From: Methanobacteriota archaeon
GTDB taxonomy: Archaea > Thermoplasmatota > Thermoplasmata > Methanomassiliicoccales > Methanomethylophilaceae
Length of the DNA stretch: 12,527 nucleotides
Direction of reading: 5' to 3'
Assembly: GCA_012719315.1 (NCBI GenBank)
Contig: JAAYAP010000027.1
Location: 1-12,527 of the forward strand
The notes under the pieces are model-generated. The model did no database searches. It was not told where the DNA came from and was given only the letters and a program-made list of their open reading frames with translations. The translations under genes and the position numbers were made by a program. Below are positions 4,928 to 12,352 of this stretch, in pieces. The number at the start of each line of letters is the position of its first letter. The stretch's first letter is position 1.

Positions 4928-6694
4928 ATGCTCTACGCGGATCTTGCGGCCCGATTCGAAGAACTGGAGGCGACCGGCAGCCGCCTGGAGATGGCATCCA
5001 TACTCTCGGACTTCTTCAAAGGGATGGACGCCCGCGACATCAGATCGGTCGTCTACCTCAGCCAGGGTAAGCTGCGGCCGGATTTCCACGGCGTCGAGCT
5101 GGGGATGTCGGACCGGCTGGTGCTGAGGTCGATATCCTCCGCGGCGGGAGTGCCGCTCGGGAAGACGGAGAAGCTCTGGATCGAGCTGGGGGACCCGGGT
5201 CTGGTGGCGGAGCGGCTGATCGCCGTCAAGAAGCAGACCACGCTCTTCTCCGAGCCGCTGACGCTCGCACGGGTCATCCGCAACCTCGAGGCCATAGAGT
5301 CCGCGGACGGCAGGGACAGCCAGACCAAGAAGACCAAGCTGCTGGCGCAGCTGCTGCACGACTCGTCCCCCGTGGAGGCCCGGTTCCTCTGCAGGATCGT
5401 CACCGGCCGGATGAGGGTCGGCGCGGGCGCCATGACCATACTGGACGCCTTGGCGGAGGCTTTCGCCGGCAAGGAGGACCGCCCGCTCATCGAGAGAGGG
5501 TACAACATCACCTGCGACCTCGGCCTGATCGCCGAGACGCTCGCCACCGAAGGGCTGGAGGGCGTCGAATCGATCAAGGTCGCGGTCGGCAGCCCGCTCA
5601 AGGTGATGCTGGCGGAGAGACTGCCCTCGGTGGAGCAGATCCTGGAGCGGATGGGCGGCAGGTGCGCGATGGAATACAAGTACGACGGCATCCGGGTGCA
5701 GGCCCACATCAGCGCCGGCGAGGTCAGACTGTACTCGCGCAGGCTGGAGGACCTCACCTCCAACTTCCCCGACGTCGCCGCGGCCCTCGCGGCCGGGTGC
5801 AGGGTCAAGGACGCGATCATCGAGGGCGAATGCGTGGCCGTGGACAGGGACACGGGCGCGATGCTGCCCTTCCAGACCGTCACGCACCGGCGGAAGAAGC
5901 ACGGCATGGAGCAGGCGGTCAGGGACATCCCGGTGAGGATCTTCATGTTCGACATGGTGTACGCGGACGGGGAGGACCTGACCGCACGGCCCTATGAGGA
6001 AAGGCGGAGGGCCCTGGCGGAGTCGTTCGAGATCGGCGGGCAGGTGGAACTGACCAAGATGAGGGTGGTCGGTTCGGTCGAGGAGGGACTGGCCTTCTTC
6101 AACGAGGCCCTCGAAGACAAGTGCGAGGGCATCATGGCCAAATCCCTGGCCGAGGATTCCGTGTACCGGGCCGGTTCGCGGGGTTTCCTCTGGGTCAAAT
6201 ACAAGCGGGACTACGAGTCGGCGCTCACCGACTCCTTCGACCTGGCGGTGGTGGGGGCGTTCTTCGGCATGGGGAAGCGGACCGGCGGCTACGGGGCCCT
6301 GCTCATGGCGTCCTTCGACGAGGACACGGGCATGTTCTGCACCGTGTGCAAACTGGGGACCGGGTTCGACGACGGGTTCCTGGCCGGGATGCCGGCTCTG
6401 CTGGACGACGGCCTCAGCGAGACCCGTCCGCGCTCGGTCGACGCCAAGATGACCCCGGACGTCTGGTTCGAGCCGACCGTCGTCCTGGAGGTGGTCGCCG
6501 CCGAGATCAGCAAGAGCCCGGTGCACACGGCCGCGAGCGCCCTGACCGGGGACGGTTCGGGGCTCGGCCTCAGGTTCCCCCGGTTCACCGGACGCGTGAG
6601 GGACGACAAGGAGCCCGACCAATGCACCAGCGTGCAGGAGATCCACGGGATGTACCTGCTCCAGGACCGCGGCGGTTCCGAGACGGGCGAGTGA
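4928..6694 (+). CDS. lig: ATP-dependent DNA ligase (archaeal replicative type)
   Basis: It seals nicks in DNA through a lysyl-AMP intermediate, joining Okazaki fragments and repair patches. From 4928 the protein has 588 residues, typical for archaeal ligases; an in-frame ATG at 4916 would add four. I prefer 4928 because MLYADLAARFEELEAT matches the usual family N-terminus and the TATA spacing fits. The N-terminal DNA-binding domain covers about residues 1-200. The adenylation domain has motif I YKYDGIR with catalytic Lys251, motif III near FMFDMVY, motif IV EGIMAKS and motif V VKYKRDY. A C-terminal OB-fold region (about 420-588) completes the family architecture. Nothing is missing. It lies between the Hef-like helicase and rpoL, both in the same direction, consistent with a replication/repair neighbourhood. 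No Shine-Dalgarno is evident. Confidence 0.95.
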   Translation: MLYADLAARFEELEATGSRLEMASILSDFFKGMDARDIRSVVYLSQGKLRPDFHGVELGMSDRLVLRSISSAAGVPLGKTEKLWIELGDPGLVAERLIAVKKQTTLFSEPLTLARVIRNLEAIESADGRDSQTKKTKLLAQLLHDSSPVEARFLCRIVTGRMRVGAGAMTILDALAEAFAGKEDRPLIERGYNITCDLGLIAETLATEGLEGVESIKVAVGSPLKVMLAERLPSVEQILERMGGRCAMEYKYDGIRVQAHISAGEVRLYSRRLEDLTSNFPDVAAALAAGCRVKDAIIEGECVAVDRDTGAMLPFQTVTHRRKKHGMEQAVRDIPVRIFMFDMVYADGEDLTARPYEERRRALAESFEIGGQVELTKMRVVGSVEEGLAFFNEALEDKCEGIMAKSLAEDSVYRAGSRGFLWVKYKRDYESALTDSFDLAVVGAFFGMGKRTGGYGALLMASFDEDTGMFCTVCKLGTGFDDGFLAGMPALLDDGLSETRPRSVDAKMTPDVWFEPTVVLEVVAAEISKSPVHTAASALTGDGSGLGLRFPRFTGRVRDDKEPDQCTSVQEIHGMYLLQDRGGSETGE

Positions 6695-6709
6695 GCGCTT
6701 CGCGAAATG

Positions 6710-6720
6710 TTTAAAATATA
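6710..6720 (+). promoter_or_regulatory. TATA box of rpoL-truD
   Basis: TTTAAAATATA, preceded by the purine/A-rich GCGAAATG that can act as a BRE, is centred about 25 bp before the rpoL ATG at 6739. It is the clearest TATA box in the window and implies a leaderless rpoL-truD transcript. Confidence 0.65.
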
Positions 6721-6738
6721 GATTACATTCGAGGCTGT

Positions 6739-6993
6739 ATGCAGACTTACATTATCGAGAGAGCCGACAACAGCCTGACGATCGGCTTCAAGGATGCCAA
6801 CCTCTCTTTGATAGAGCCGCTGGTCGACATCCTCGGCAGAGATGATAATGTCAGGATCGCCAGGTTCATCGAGGAGCACCCCGATCTCAAGGACCGGGCC
6901 GTGCACATCGAAGTCGTAAGCGGCACGCCCGAGGATGCTTTCAAGAATGCTTTCCGGAGCATCGAAGCGTATTTCTCCGAGATCGACGAGTGA
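6739..6993 (+). CDS. rpoL: DNA-directed RNA polymerase subunit L (Rpo11/Rpb11-like)
   Basis: This 84-residue subunit pairs with RpoD (Rpo3) to form the alpha-like assembly platform of archaeal RNA polymerase. The length and layout fit the family: an N-terminal strand pair, then VRIARFIEEHPDLKDRAVHIEVVSG, where the EHP tripeptide and the following V-I-V strand match the Rpo11 core, then a C-terminal helix EDAFKNAFRSIEAYFSEI. The usual DHTLGNLL signature is poorly kept (here DANLSLIEPLVDIL), so this is a divergent member. No Shine-Dalgarno precedes it; the TATA box spacing indicates a leaderless start. The next gene, truD, begins 6 nt after the stop codon and is probably co-transcribed. Confidence 0.85.
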   Translation: MQTYIIERADNSLTIGFKDANLSLIEPLVDILGRDDNVRIARFIEEHPDLKDRAVHIEVVSGTPEDAFKNAFRSIEAYFSEIDE

Positions 6994-6999
6994 AGCCGC

Positions 7000-8304
7000 A
7001 TGCATTACCGGGAATGCAGGACCGCCGAGTCCGGAATCGGCATGCAATTCTACCTCACGCCGGCGGACGGCACCGGCGGACGGCTCAAGATCAGCCCCGA
7101 CGACTTCATCGTCAGGGAGATCTCGTCCCATCCCGAACCCAAAGACGACGGCAGATACGTCATCGCCGAAGTCACCGCCAGGAACTGGGAGACCAACCGG
7201 CTCATCAGGATCATGTCGAGGAGCCTGGGCGTATCCAGGGAGAGGATCGGCTTCGCCGGCACCAAGGACAAACGCGCCGTGACCACGCAGCTGATGTCCT
7301 TCGAGATGCCGATCGGGAATCTGGAGCGGCTCGACCTCAAGGACGTGAGCATCCGGGATGCGTACACCGCCCGGAGGGGCATCCGCATCGGAGACCTCGT
7401 CGGCAACTCCTTCGAGATCAGGGTCGGCGAATGCGATGCGGACCGGGACGCGATCGAAGAGATCCTGGAAGCCGTCGCCGGGGGCATCGGCGGGATAGGC
7501 GGATTCCCCAACTACTTCGGGGTGCAGAGGTTCGGAGTCATCCGCCCGGTCACGCACACGGTCGGCGAACACATCGTCCGCGGCGACCTGGAAGCGGCGG
7601 TGAGGACCTATCTTTCAAGCCCCTCGGAATACGAGGACGAGGCGGTGATCTCCGTGAGAGAGCGGATGGTGACCGGCGACGATTGGAACGGATTCGTCAG
7701 GGATATGCCGGACAGCATGTCCTTCGAGAGGACGCTGGCCCAGCACCTCGCAGAGAACCCCGACGACTGGCGCGGAGCCATCGGCGCCCTGCCCCGCAAC
7801 CTGCAGATGATGTTCGTGCATGCCTACCAGTCATACCTTTTCAACCTCATGCTCAGCGGCAGGATGGCCGCCGGTCTGCCCCTGGACTCGCCGGTGGCCG
7901 GCGACACCGTCATCCCGCTGGATGCGAACGGCATACCCTTGCACGAGAACCCCGTCATCGCCTCCTCCAGGAACCTGGACCTCGTGGAGAGGCAGGTGCG
8001 TGCGGGGAGGGCCTACGTCGCCATCTCGCTCTTCGGCAGCGAAAGCACGATCGCCGACGGGGAGATGGGCGACATCGAGAGGGAGGTCATCCGCGAAGCA
8101 GGCGTGGACAGGGAGGATTTCATCGTCCCCGGCCTCGGTCACTGCAGCTCCAAAGGCAGCCATCGGGAGATCGTCTGCCCGGTCAGGGATCTGAATCATC
8201 GGATCGACGACGATGGCTACACCGTGTCCTTCTCGCTGCCCAAAGGCAACTACGCGACTTGCCTGATGCGGGAGTTCATGAAATCGGAGATGGAGAACTA
8301 CTGA
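7000..8304 (+). CDS. truD: tRNA pseudouridine synthase D (TruD/Pus7 family)
   Basis: It converts uridine to pseudouridine in tRNA (position 13 in bacterial TruD; position 35 of some tRNAs for Pus7). The protein has 434 residues, the longer archaeal/eukaryotic form. N-terminal ESGIGMQFYLTP, GGRLK and PDDFIVREI match the family entry strand. The catalytic motif is GFAGTKDKRAVTTQ with nucleophile Asp90. NYFGVQRFG starts near residue 171, and the C-terminal FSLPKGNYATCLMREFMK is the usual ending. The insertion domain between about 200 and 330 is the TRUD domain. The ATG at 7000 is preferred over the one at 7042 because the family motif starts before residue 15. The gene follows rpoL by 6 nt without a clear Shine-Dalgarno. 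Its stop codon directly abuts the stop of the opposite-strand TPR gene. Confidence 0.95.
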   Translation: MHYRECRTAESGIGMQFYLTPADGTGGRLKISPDDFIVREISSHPEPKDDGRYVIAEVTARNWETNRLIRIMSRSLGVSRERIGFAGTKDKRAVTTQLMSFEMPIGNLERLDLKDVSIRDAYTARRGIRIGDLVGNSFEIRVGECDADRDAIEEILEAVAGGIGGIGGFPNYFGVQRFGVIRPVTHTVGEHIVRGDLEAAVRTYLSSPSEYEDEAVISVRERMVTGDDWNGFVRDMPDSMSFERTLAQHLAENPDDWRGAIGALPRNLQMMFVHAYQSYLFNLMLSGRMAAGLPLDSPVAGDTVIPLDANGIPLHENPVIASSRNLDLVERQVRAGRAYVAISLFGSESTIADGEMGDIEREVIREAGVDREDFIVPGLGHCSSKGSHREIVCPVRDLNHRIDDDGYTVSFSLPKGNYATCLMREFMKSEMENY

Positions 8305-11300
8305 TCACAGACGTCCTTTGAGCGCTCTTGCGCGGTAGACGCCTATGCCCATCCTCCTGACGATCTCCTCCACGGGCGTGTCCCCGTCGATGCCGGCAGG
8401 CACCTTGCCGATGCTCTCGGCCGTCTGCGCATCGGCTTCGGAGGTCATCGCCTCGTAGATGTAGGCGACAAGCCGTTTGGCCTCGTCGGCATCCCTGGTG
8501 CGGCCTGCGACATAGGCGCAGGGCAGGGAGATCACCGGGTCCTCCGACAACCCGGTGCAGTCGCCCTTGACGACGGCGTTGACGGACAACCCCTCCATCC
8601 TCTCGAATTCCGGCGTGTTTGGCAGTATATCCCCGTACGCGGAGATGTCGGACAGGTAGCCTAGGACCGTTCCCGCGGTCTCGGGATCCATGTCCAGGGA
8701 CGTGGCCAGATCGGGATCGTTGAGCGCCATGCCCGAGATGTACGCCTTCCTCAAGATGCGTTCGGCGTACCGCTTGACCCGGTCGGACACCTCCGGACCC
8801 TCCCGGGCCGAGGCCCCCGCCTCGGACAGCCGACGGTGGAGTCTGCCGAGACCCACGCTGTCCATGGCCATGATGACCATCTGATCGGTCTCGGGCACCC
8901 TGTCGTCGCATCTCGCGTACTGTCCGTAAGTGACTCTGACACTGTCCGTGTCCCTCATCTCGGCGAACATCACGGTGCGCAGCGCCAAGGTCCCGGCCGA
9001 TCTGTCGACGGCGTACAGCGCGTCCATGTTGCGCACCGCCTCCTCGATCCCTCCCGTCGCCAGCAGGCAGACGACCATGTGCCTGCGCACGACCATGTTC
9101 TGCGGCTCTCTGCGGGAAGCCTGCCTGAAGCAGTCGAGCGCCGAATCGTAGTCCTCGGCCTTCTCGTACTCCTCGCCCATCCTCACGATCGTCCGGAACG
9201 GATCCGCGCCCAGTCTCAGTGCCGCGCGGTAATGCACGACCGCGCCGAGGTGATCATCCGCGGCCGCCCTCAGATCGCCCGCGGCCGCATGGACTGCCGG
9301 CGCATCCGCCCCTTCGCGGATCGCTTCCGACAGGAAGGTGTACGCTCCCCTCGGATCGCCGGCTTCCGCATAGATCTCGGAGCGCAGGAGCACGTACCGG
9401 GGATCTCCGGGATCAGACGCCAAAGCGCGTTCCGCCATCCTCGCCGAGCTCTGCAGATCGCCGGCCGCCAGGAGGGACTTCGCGATCTGGTAGGACGACT
9501 CGCCGCTCTCGCGGCTCACGGCCGCATGGCGGCCTCTGAGCAATGCCGCCATCTCCTCATCGCTCCGCATCTCCGCATGCAGCCGATCCGCCGCCTCTCT
9601 ATCCCCTATATTCTCATACAAGCCGGCCAGATCGGCCTTCACCAGACGATTGTCGGGCTGTATGTCGAGGATCCCCTCGCACACCGAGATCGCGGCCCGG
9701 AAGTCCCCGATGCGCTCCATGACGGTCTTCTTCTCCAGGAGCATCGGTATCGACCGGGGGTTATCGAGGACCGCTTTCCCGACGATGGCGATCGCCGAGG
9801 CGCGGTCCCCTTTGGAGATGTACGCCGCCGCCAGGAACCCCACGGTCTCGGAATCTTCGGGATCGAGCTCCAGGATCCGTTCGGACAGGCCGATCGACGA
9901 CTCCGTCCTCGATGCCAGAGCGTGGATGTCCCTTTCGACCCTCAGGATATCCGTGTCGCTCCCGTCGGTCACCGCCGCCAGCTTCACGAAGTACAACGCC
10001 TCGTCGAACCTGCCCATCGAGGCGAGGATCATCCCCTTCCTGACCAACGCGTAAGAGGCCTCCGGTGTCAGCTCTATGACTCGGTTCAAGGACTCCACCG
10101 CCCCGCTGAGATCGCCTTTGAGCTCCTGGATCACCGACCTGGAGACCCAGAACTCGGATTCGTTCAGATCGATGAGCACCGCCCGGTTGAACGCCTCTTC
10201 GGCCGAATCGAGATCGCCCAGCTTCTCGTCGGCCATCCCTTTGGAATGCCAGGCGATGGGATCGGTCGGATCGGCTTCGGCCGCGGCGGCGTATGCGGCC
10301 GATGCCCGCAGATACTCGCCCGATGCGTATTCCGCATTGCCCCGGAGCAGCTTGATACGGGAGTCGGCTTTGAACCTCCGTTCATACTCGTCGCACACAT
10401 CCAGGACCTCTTCGGCCCGTCCGTCGGACATCAACGTCACGGCGAGATCCAGAAGGTCCGTGGGATCGGCGAAGCTCCTCGCCAGCGACCGGGTGGTCGT
10501 GCCGTTGCGGCCGCTGCGGATCGTCACCTGCGTGTTGGCGAGCACTCCCGACACGCGTCGGTTCATGGGCTCCTGCTCCAGGATCCTCTTGCAGACGGAG
10601 ATCGTCTCCTCGGGATCTCCCTGCACCAAGGTCAGATCCAGCAGGAACTCCAGCCCGCGCAGGTCGGCCGGATCGGCCTTGAGCAATCTGTCGACCTCCT
10701 TGCGGGCTCTGTCTAAACGTCCCATGCGCATGAGCACATCGGCGTATTGGATCCTGCACTCCACGGAATCAGGATTCCTGTGCAAGACCTCCTTGACGAT
10801 GTTCAAAGCCTCGTTCGGCTGCCCCTTGCCCATCATGATCATGGAATGCAGGAGCCCGATCTCCATGTCGCGCGGATGATTGATCTTCATGCGATGGACG
10901 ACTTTCAGCGCCTCGTCGTTGTAGCCCCACTCATGGAGCAGCCGGGCGCACTTCTTGTACGACCGCATGTCGGCATCCTCGGTGTCCAAGAACCCGATGG
11001 CGCATTGCACCGCTTCGGCAGTCATCCCGCAGGCGCGATATGCGTGCACCAACCCCCATGCGGTCTCCTCGGAACGGGGGTCGATCGATTCCGCAACGCG
11101 GTACAGCTCGAGCGCCCGCTCGTAGTCCTTGCCGCGGAAATGCGCCTCGGCGGACTCGCGCACGATGTATGCGCAATCCGGCCTCGCCTCCAGCACTCTG
11201 CGGTACATGTCCTTCGCCGAATGCCAATCCCGCTCGTCGACGGACATGCGCGCCGATGCCAGCAGGAAATCGGCATCCCCCGCGAGGAATTCGGCGGAGG

Positions 11301-11940
11301 ATGACAGCATGTCCGTGGCCTCGTCCCTCCTGCCGCCGGACCAGCTGCGGTATATGCCGTACAGCCGCCCCAGAGCCGAATCGGCATCGACCGCGTCGTT
11401 GTCGATCGGGTTCCGACCGGAGGCGATCAGCGCGATGTTGCGCATATGGATCCAATCACCGGCCGGATCCAGCTCCTCGGCGAGATCGTAGATCATCGGG
11501 AATGCGGGATCGCCGCAATACGCTATCGAGAGCTCCGCTCCCGCCCTCTCGGGGTCGTTCTCCATCAACGCCACCCTGGCGGCCATGCAATGCCGCACGG
11601 GCAGATTCCCCCGTCTCGCTTTGGACAGCAGCTCCTTCGCCGCGTCGGCGTCGCCCGCGTCGAGGAATATGCCGGCCGCCGCGAACAACGGCAGGGAATC
11701 GGAGGGCCTGCAGCGGGATACCAGGCGGCGGACCGTGTCCTTGCATCGATCCGGATCGTGCTCGACCGCGAGCCCCATGGCCCTGACGAGTATGTGCGGA
11801 TCCAGGGTCTCGTTGCGTTCGAGGAGGTTGCCGATCCAGACGTTGAACGCGTCTTCGCTTCTCCATGAAGCGCTGGTCAGTTTCCTCCAGATATCGATCT
11901 CGTATCTGTTGCGGAAAACAGGTTCGGCCCCCATGGTCAT
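8305..11940 (-). CDS. Giant tetratricopeptide-repeat protein with a non-TPR C-terminal region
   Basis: The protein has 1211 residues, with no signal peptide and no membrane segment, so it is probably a cytosolic scaffold. From about residue 60 to 1000 it is a nearly continuous array of TPR-like helix pairs. Repeat endings such as ILELDPEDSETVGFLAAAY, VIELTPEASYALVRKGMIL and AALRLGADPFRTIVRMGEE show the 34-residue pattern with A at position 8, G at 15 or so and A at 20. About 1050-1211 is different: VKRYAERILRKAYISG and DPDLATSLDMDPETAGTVLGYL suggest a helical, possibly winged-helix domain, and the tail TPVEEIVRRMGIGVYRARAL may be a further short helical unit. The partner is unknown. Two start ATGs are close together (11940 and 11934). 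The TATA-like GTTTATCTATAC (about 11953-11964) lies 19-25 bp upstream, so the mRNA is probably leaderless. The gene is convergent with truD and divergent from tRNA-Gly. Confidence 0.88.
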   Translation of the reverse strand: MTMGAEPVFRNRYEIDIWRKLTSASWRSEDAFNVWIGNLLERNETLDPHILVRAMGLAVEHDPDRCKDTVRRLVSRCRPSDSLPLFAAAGIFLDAGDADAAKELLSKARRGNLPVRHCMAARVALMENDPERAGAELSIAYCGDPAFPMIYDLAEELDPAGDWIHMRNIALIASGRNPIDNDAVDADSALGRLYGIYRSWSGGRRDEATDMLSSSAEFLAGDADFLLASARMSVDERDWHSAKDMYRRVLEARPDCAYIVRESAEAHFRGKDYERALELYRVAESIDPRSEETAWGLVHAYRACGMTAEAVQCAIGFLDTEDADMRSYKKCARLLHEWGYNDEALKVVHRMKINHPRDMEIGLLHSMIMMGKGQPNEALNIVKEVLHRNPDSVECRIQYADVLMRMGRLDRARKEVDRLLKADPADLRGLEFLLDLTLVQGDPEETISVCKRILEQEPMNRRVSGVLANTQVTIRSGRNGTTTRSLARSFADPTDLLDLAVTLMSDGRAEEVLDVCDEYERRFKADSRIKLLRGNAEYASGEYLRASAAYAAAAEADPTDPIAWHSKGMADEKLGDLDSAEEAFNRAVLIDLNESEFWVSRSVIQELKGDLSGAVESLNRVIELTPEASYALVRKGMILASMGRFDEALYFVKLAAVTDGSDTDILRVERDIHALASRTESSIGLSERILELDPEDSETVGFLAAAYISKGDRASAIAIVGKAVLDNPRSIPMLLEKKTVMERIGDFRAAISVCEGILDIQPDNRLVKADLAGLYENIGDREAADRLHAEMRSDEEMAALLRGRHAAVSRESGESSYQIAKSLLAAGDLQSSARMAERALASDPGDPRYVLLRSEIYAEAGDPRGAYTFLSEAIREGADAPAVHAAAGDLRAAADDHLGAVVHYRAALRLGADPFRTIVRMGEEYEKAEDYDSALDCFRQASRREPQNMVVRRHMVVCLLATGGIEEAVRNMDALYAVDRSAGTLALRTVMFAEMRDTDSVRVTYGQYARCDDRVPETDQMVIMAMDSVGLGRLHRRLSEAGASAREGPEVSDRVKRYAERILRKAYISGMALNDPDLATSLDMDPETAGTVLGYLSDISAYGDILPNTPEFERMEGLSVNAVVKGDCTGLSEDPVISLPCAYVAGRTRDADEAKRLVAYIYEAMTSEADAQTAESIGKVPAGIDGDTPVEEIVRRMGIGVYRARALKGRL

Positions 11941-11952
11941 GGATTACCCAGA

Positions 11953-11965
11953 GTATAGATAAACA
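11953..11965 (-). promoter_or_regulatory. TATA-like box of the TPR gene
   Basis: The minus strand reads TGTTTATCTATAC, centred 19-25 bp before the two candidate ATG codons at 11940 and 11934. The spacing favours 11934 or a leader of zero length. Confidence 0.4.
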
Positions 11966-11992
11966 TAGTCCAAACGAGACCATTGGTGAAAC

Positions 11993-12002
11993 GGTTAAAT
12001 AG
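11993..12002 (+). promoter_or_regulatory. TATA box and BRE of tRNA-Gly
   Basis: GGTTAAATAG, preceded by GTGAAAC (a BRE-like A-rich stretch), is centred about 29 bp before the mature 5' end of the tRNA. This leaves a short 5' leader to be removed by RNase P. Confidence 0.6.
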
Positions 12003-12026
12003 GAACATCAATTTACGAGGTCCACG

Positions 12027-12102
12027 GCAACCGTAATCTAGCTGGTTAGGATTCGAGCCTTCCAAGCTCGTCGCCCGGGTTCGAATCCCGGCGGTTGCAC
12101 CA
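12027..12102 (+). tRNA. tRNA-Gly (anticodon UCC), CCA encoded
   Basis: The 76 bases fold as a standard cloverleaf. The acceptor GCAACCG pairs with CGGTTGC. The D stem ATCT/GGAT encloses AGCTGGTTA with the conserved GG. The anticodon stem CGAGC/GCTCG carries loop CTTCCAA, giving anticodon UCC, which reads GGA (and possibly GGG). A short variable region TCGC follows, then the T stem CCGGG/CCCGG with loop TTCGAAT. The discriminator base is A and CCA is encoded in the DNA. There is no intron. It reads divergently from the TPR gene. Confidence 0.97.
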
Positions 12103-12162
12103 TCCCGTCATCCTCACCGGCATGATCGGCCTACCGACCTCCGCGAGGCCGGGGATGCGCCT

Positions 12163-12184
12163 GTCCGCCGTCTTCGGAACGGAC
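12163..12184 (+). other. Hairpin downstream of tRNA-Gly
   Basis: GTCCG-CCG (12163-12170) pairs with CGG-CGGAC (12175-12177 and 12180-12184) over the loop TCTT, with a two-base AA bulge. It lies 60 nt after the tRNA in a 150-bp gap that holds no gene. No T-run follows. It could be a 3'-end structure of the tRNA transcript or of no consequence. Confidence 0.3.
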
Positions 12185-12212
12185 CCGGATCGCGTTGCGG
12201 CTCCTCTGAGTA

Positions 12213-12223
12213 TTCTTAAATAT
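12213..12223 (+). promoter_or_regulatory. TATA box of the dapB leader
   Basis: TTCTTAAATAT is centred near 12218, predicting a transcript start at about 12243-12246. That is some 6 nt before the short reading frame and about 104 nt before dapB. Confidence 0.6.
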
Positions 12224-12250
12224 CCCTGTTCGGATTGCATTCTGATAATC

Positions 12251-12352
12251 ATGTGCATAGAATACATCGCCGGATCGCCCCGCACGGCCTTCGCATCCAT
12301 CCGTTTCAGGCAATGCGCCCATGGAACGACCGTTGAGGGGGGATCCCAATGA
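12251..12352 (+). CDS. 33-residue upstream reading frame coupled to dapB (leader peptide or small protein)
   Basis: It starts with an ATG about 6 nt after the predicted transcript start and ends in TGA overlapping the dapB ATG as ATGA, the classic arrangement for translational coupling. The peptide begins MCIEYIAGSPRTAF and ends TTVEGGSQ; it has two cysteines, one Glu near each end, no lysine and no membrane segment, and I recognise no family. The Shine-Dalgarno of dapB lies inside its last codons. An SD-masking helix (12272-12281 with 12337-12346) also lies inside it, so ribosomes reading this frame would open the helix. Whether the peptide itself matters or only its translation is unknown. 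A purely untranslated leader is the alternative. Confidence 0.45.
   Translation: MCIEYIAGSPRTAFASIRFRQCAHGTTVEGGSQ
12272..12346 (+). promoter_or_regulatory. Possible Shine-Dalgarno-masking helix before dapB
   Basis: GGATCGCCCC (12272-12281) can pair with GGGGGGATCC (12337-12346): five pairs, one G-G mismatch, four pairs. The 3' arm is the core of the dapB Shine-Dalgarno (GAGGGGGGAT, 12335-12344, ending 4 nt before the ATG at 12349). When formed it would hide the ribosome site; translation of the short upstream frame would disrupt it. Confidence 0.4.

Noticed and set aside
4637..6646. 669-codon minus-strand frame opposite the DNA ligase gene
   Set aside because: The plus strand encodes a full set of DNA ligase motifs; the reverse frame is a high-GC artefact with biased composition.
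7042..7044. Internal ATG as the truD start
   Set aside because: It would remove the ESGIG segment that matches archaeal TruD N-termini; 7000 fits better and is spaced 6 nt from rpoL.
8836..10716. Long plus-strand open frame (626 codons) opposite the TPR gene
   Set aside because: It is the antisense shadow of a GC-rich coding region; its composition is Arg/His/Gly/Pro-rich without any domain pattern, while the minus strand has clear TPR repeats.
12046..12300. 84-codon minus-strand frame across tRNA-Gly
   Set aside because: The peptide RRDSNPG is the familiar artefact of translating the antisense strand of a tRNA T-arm.
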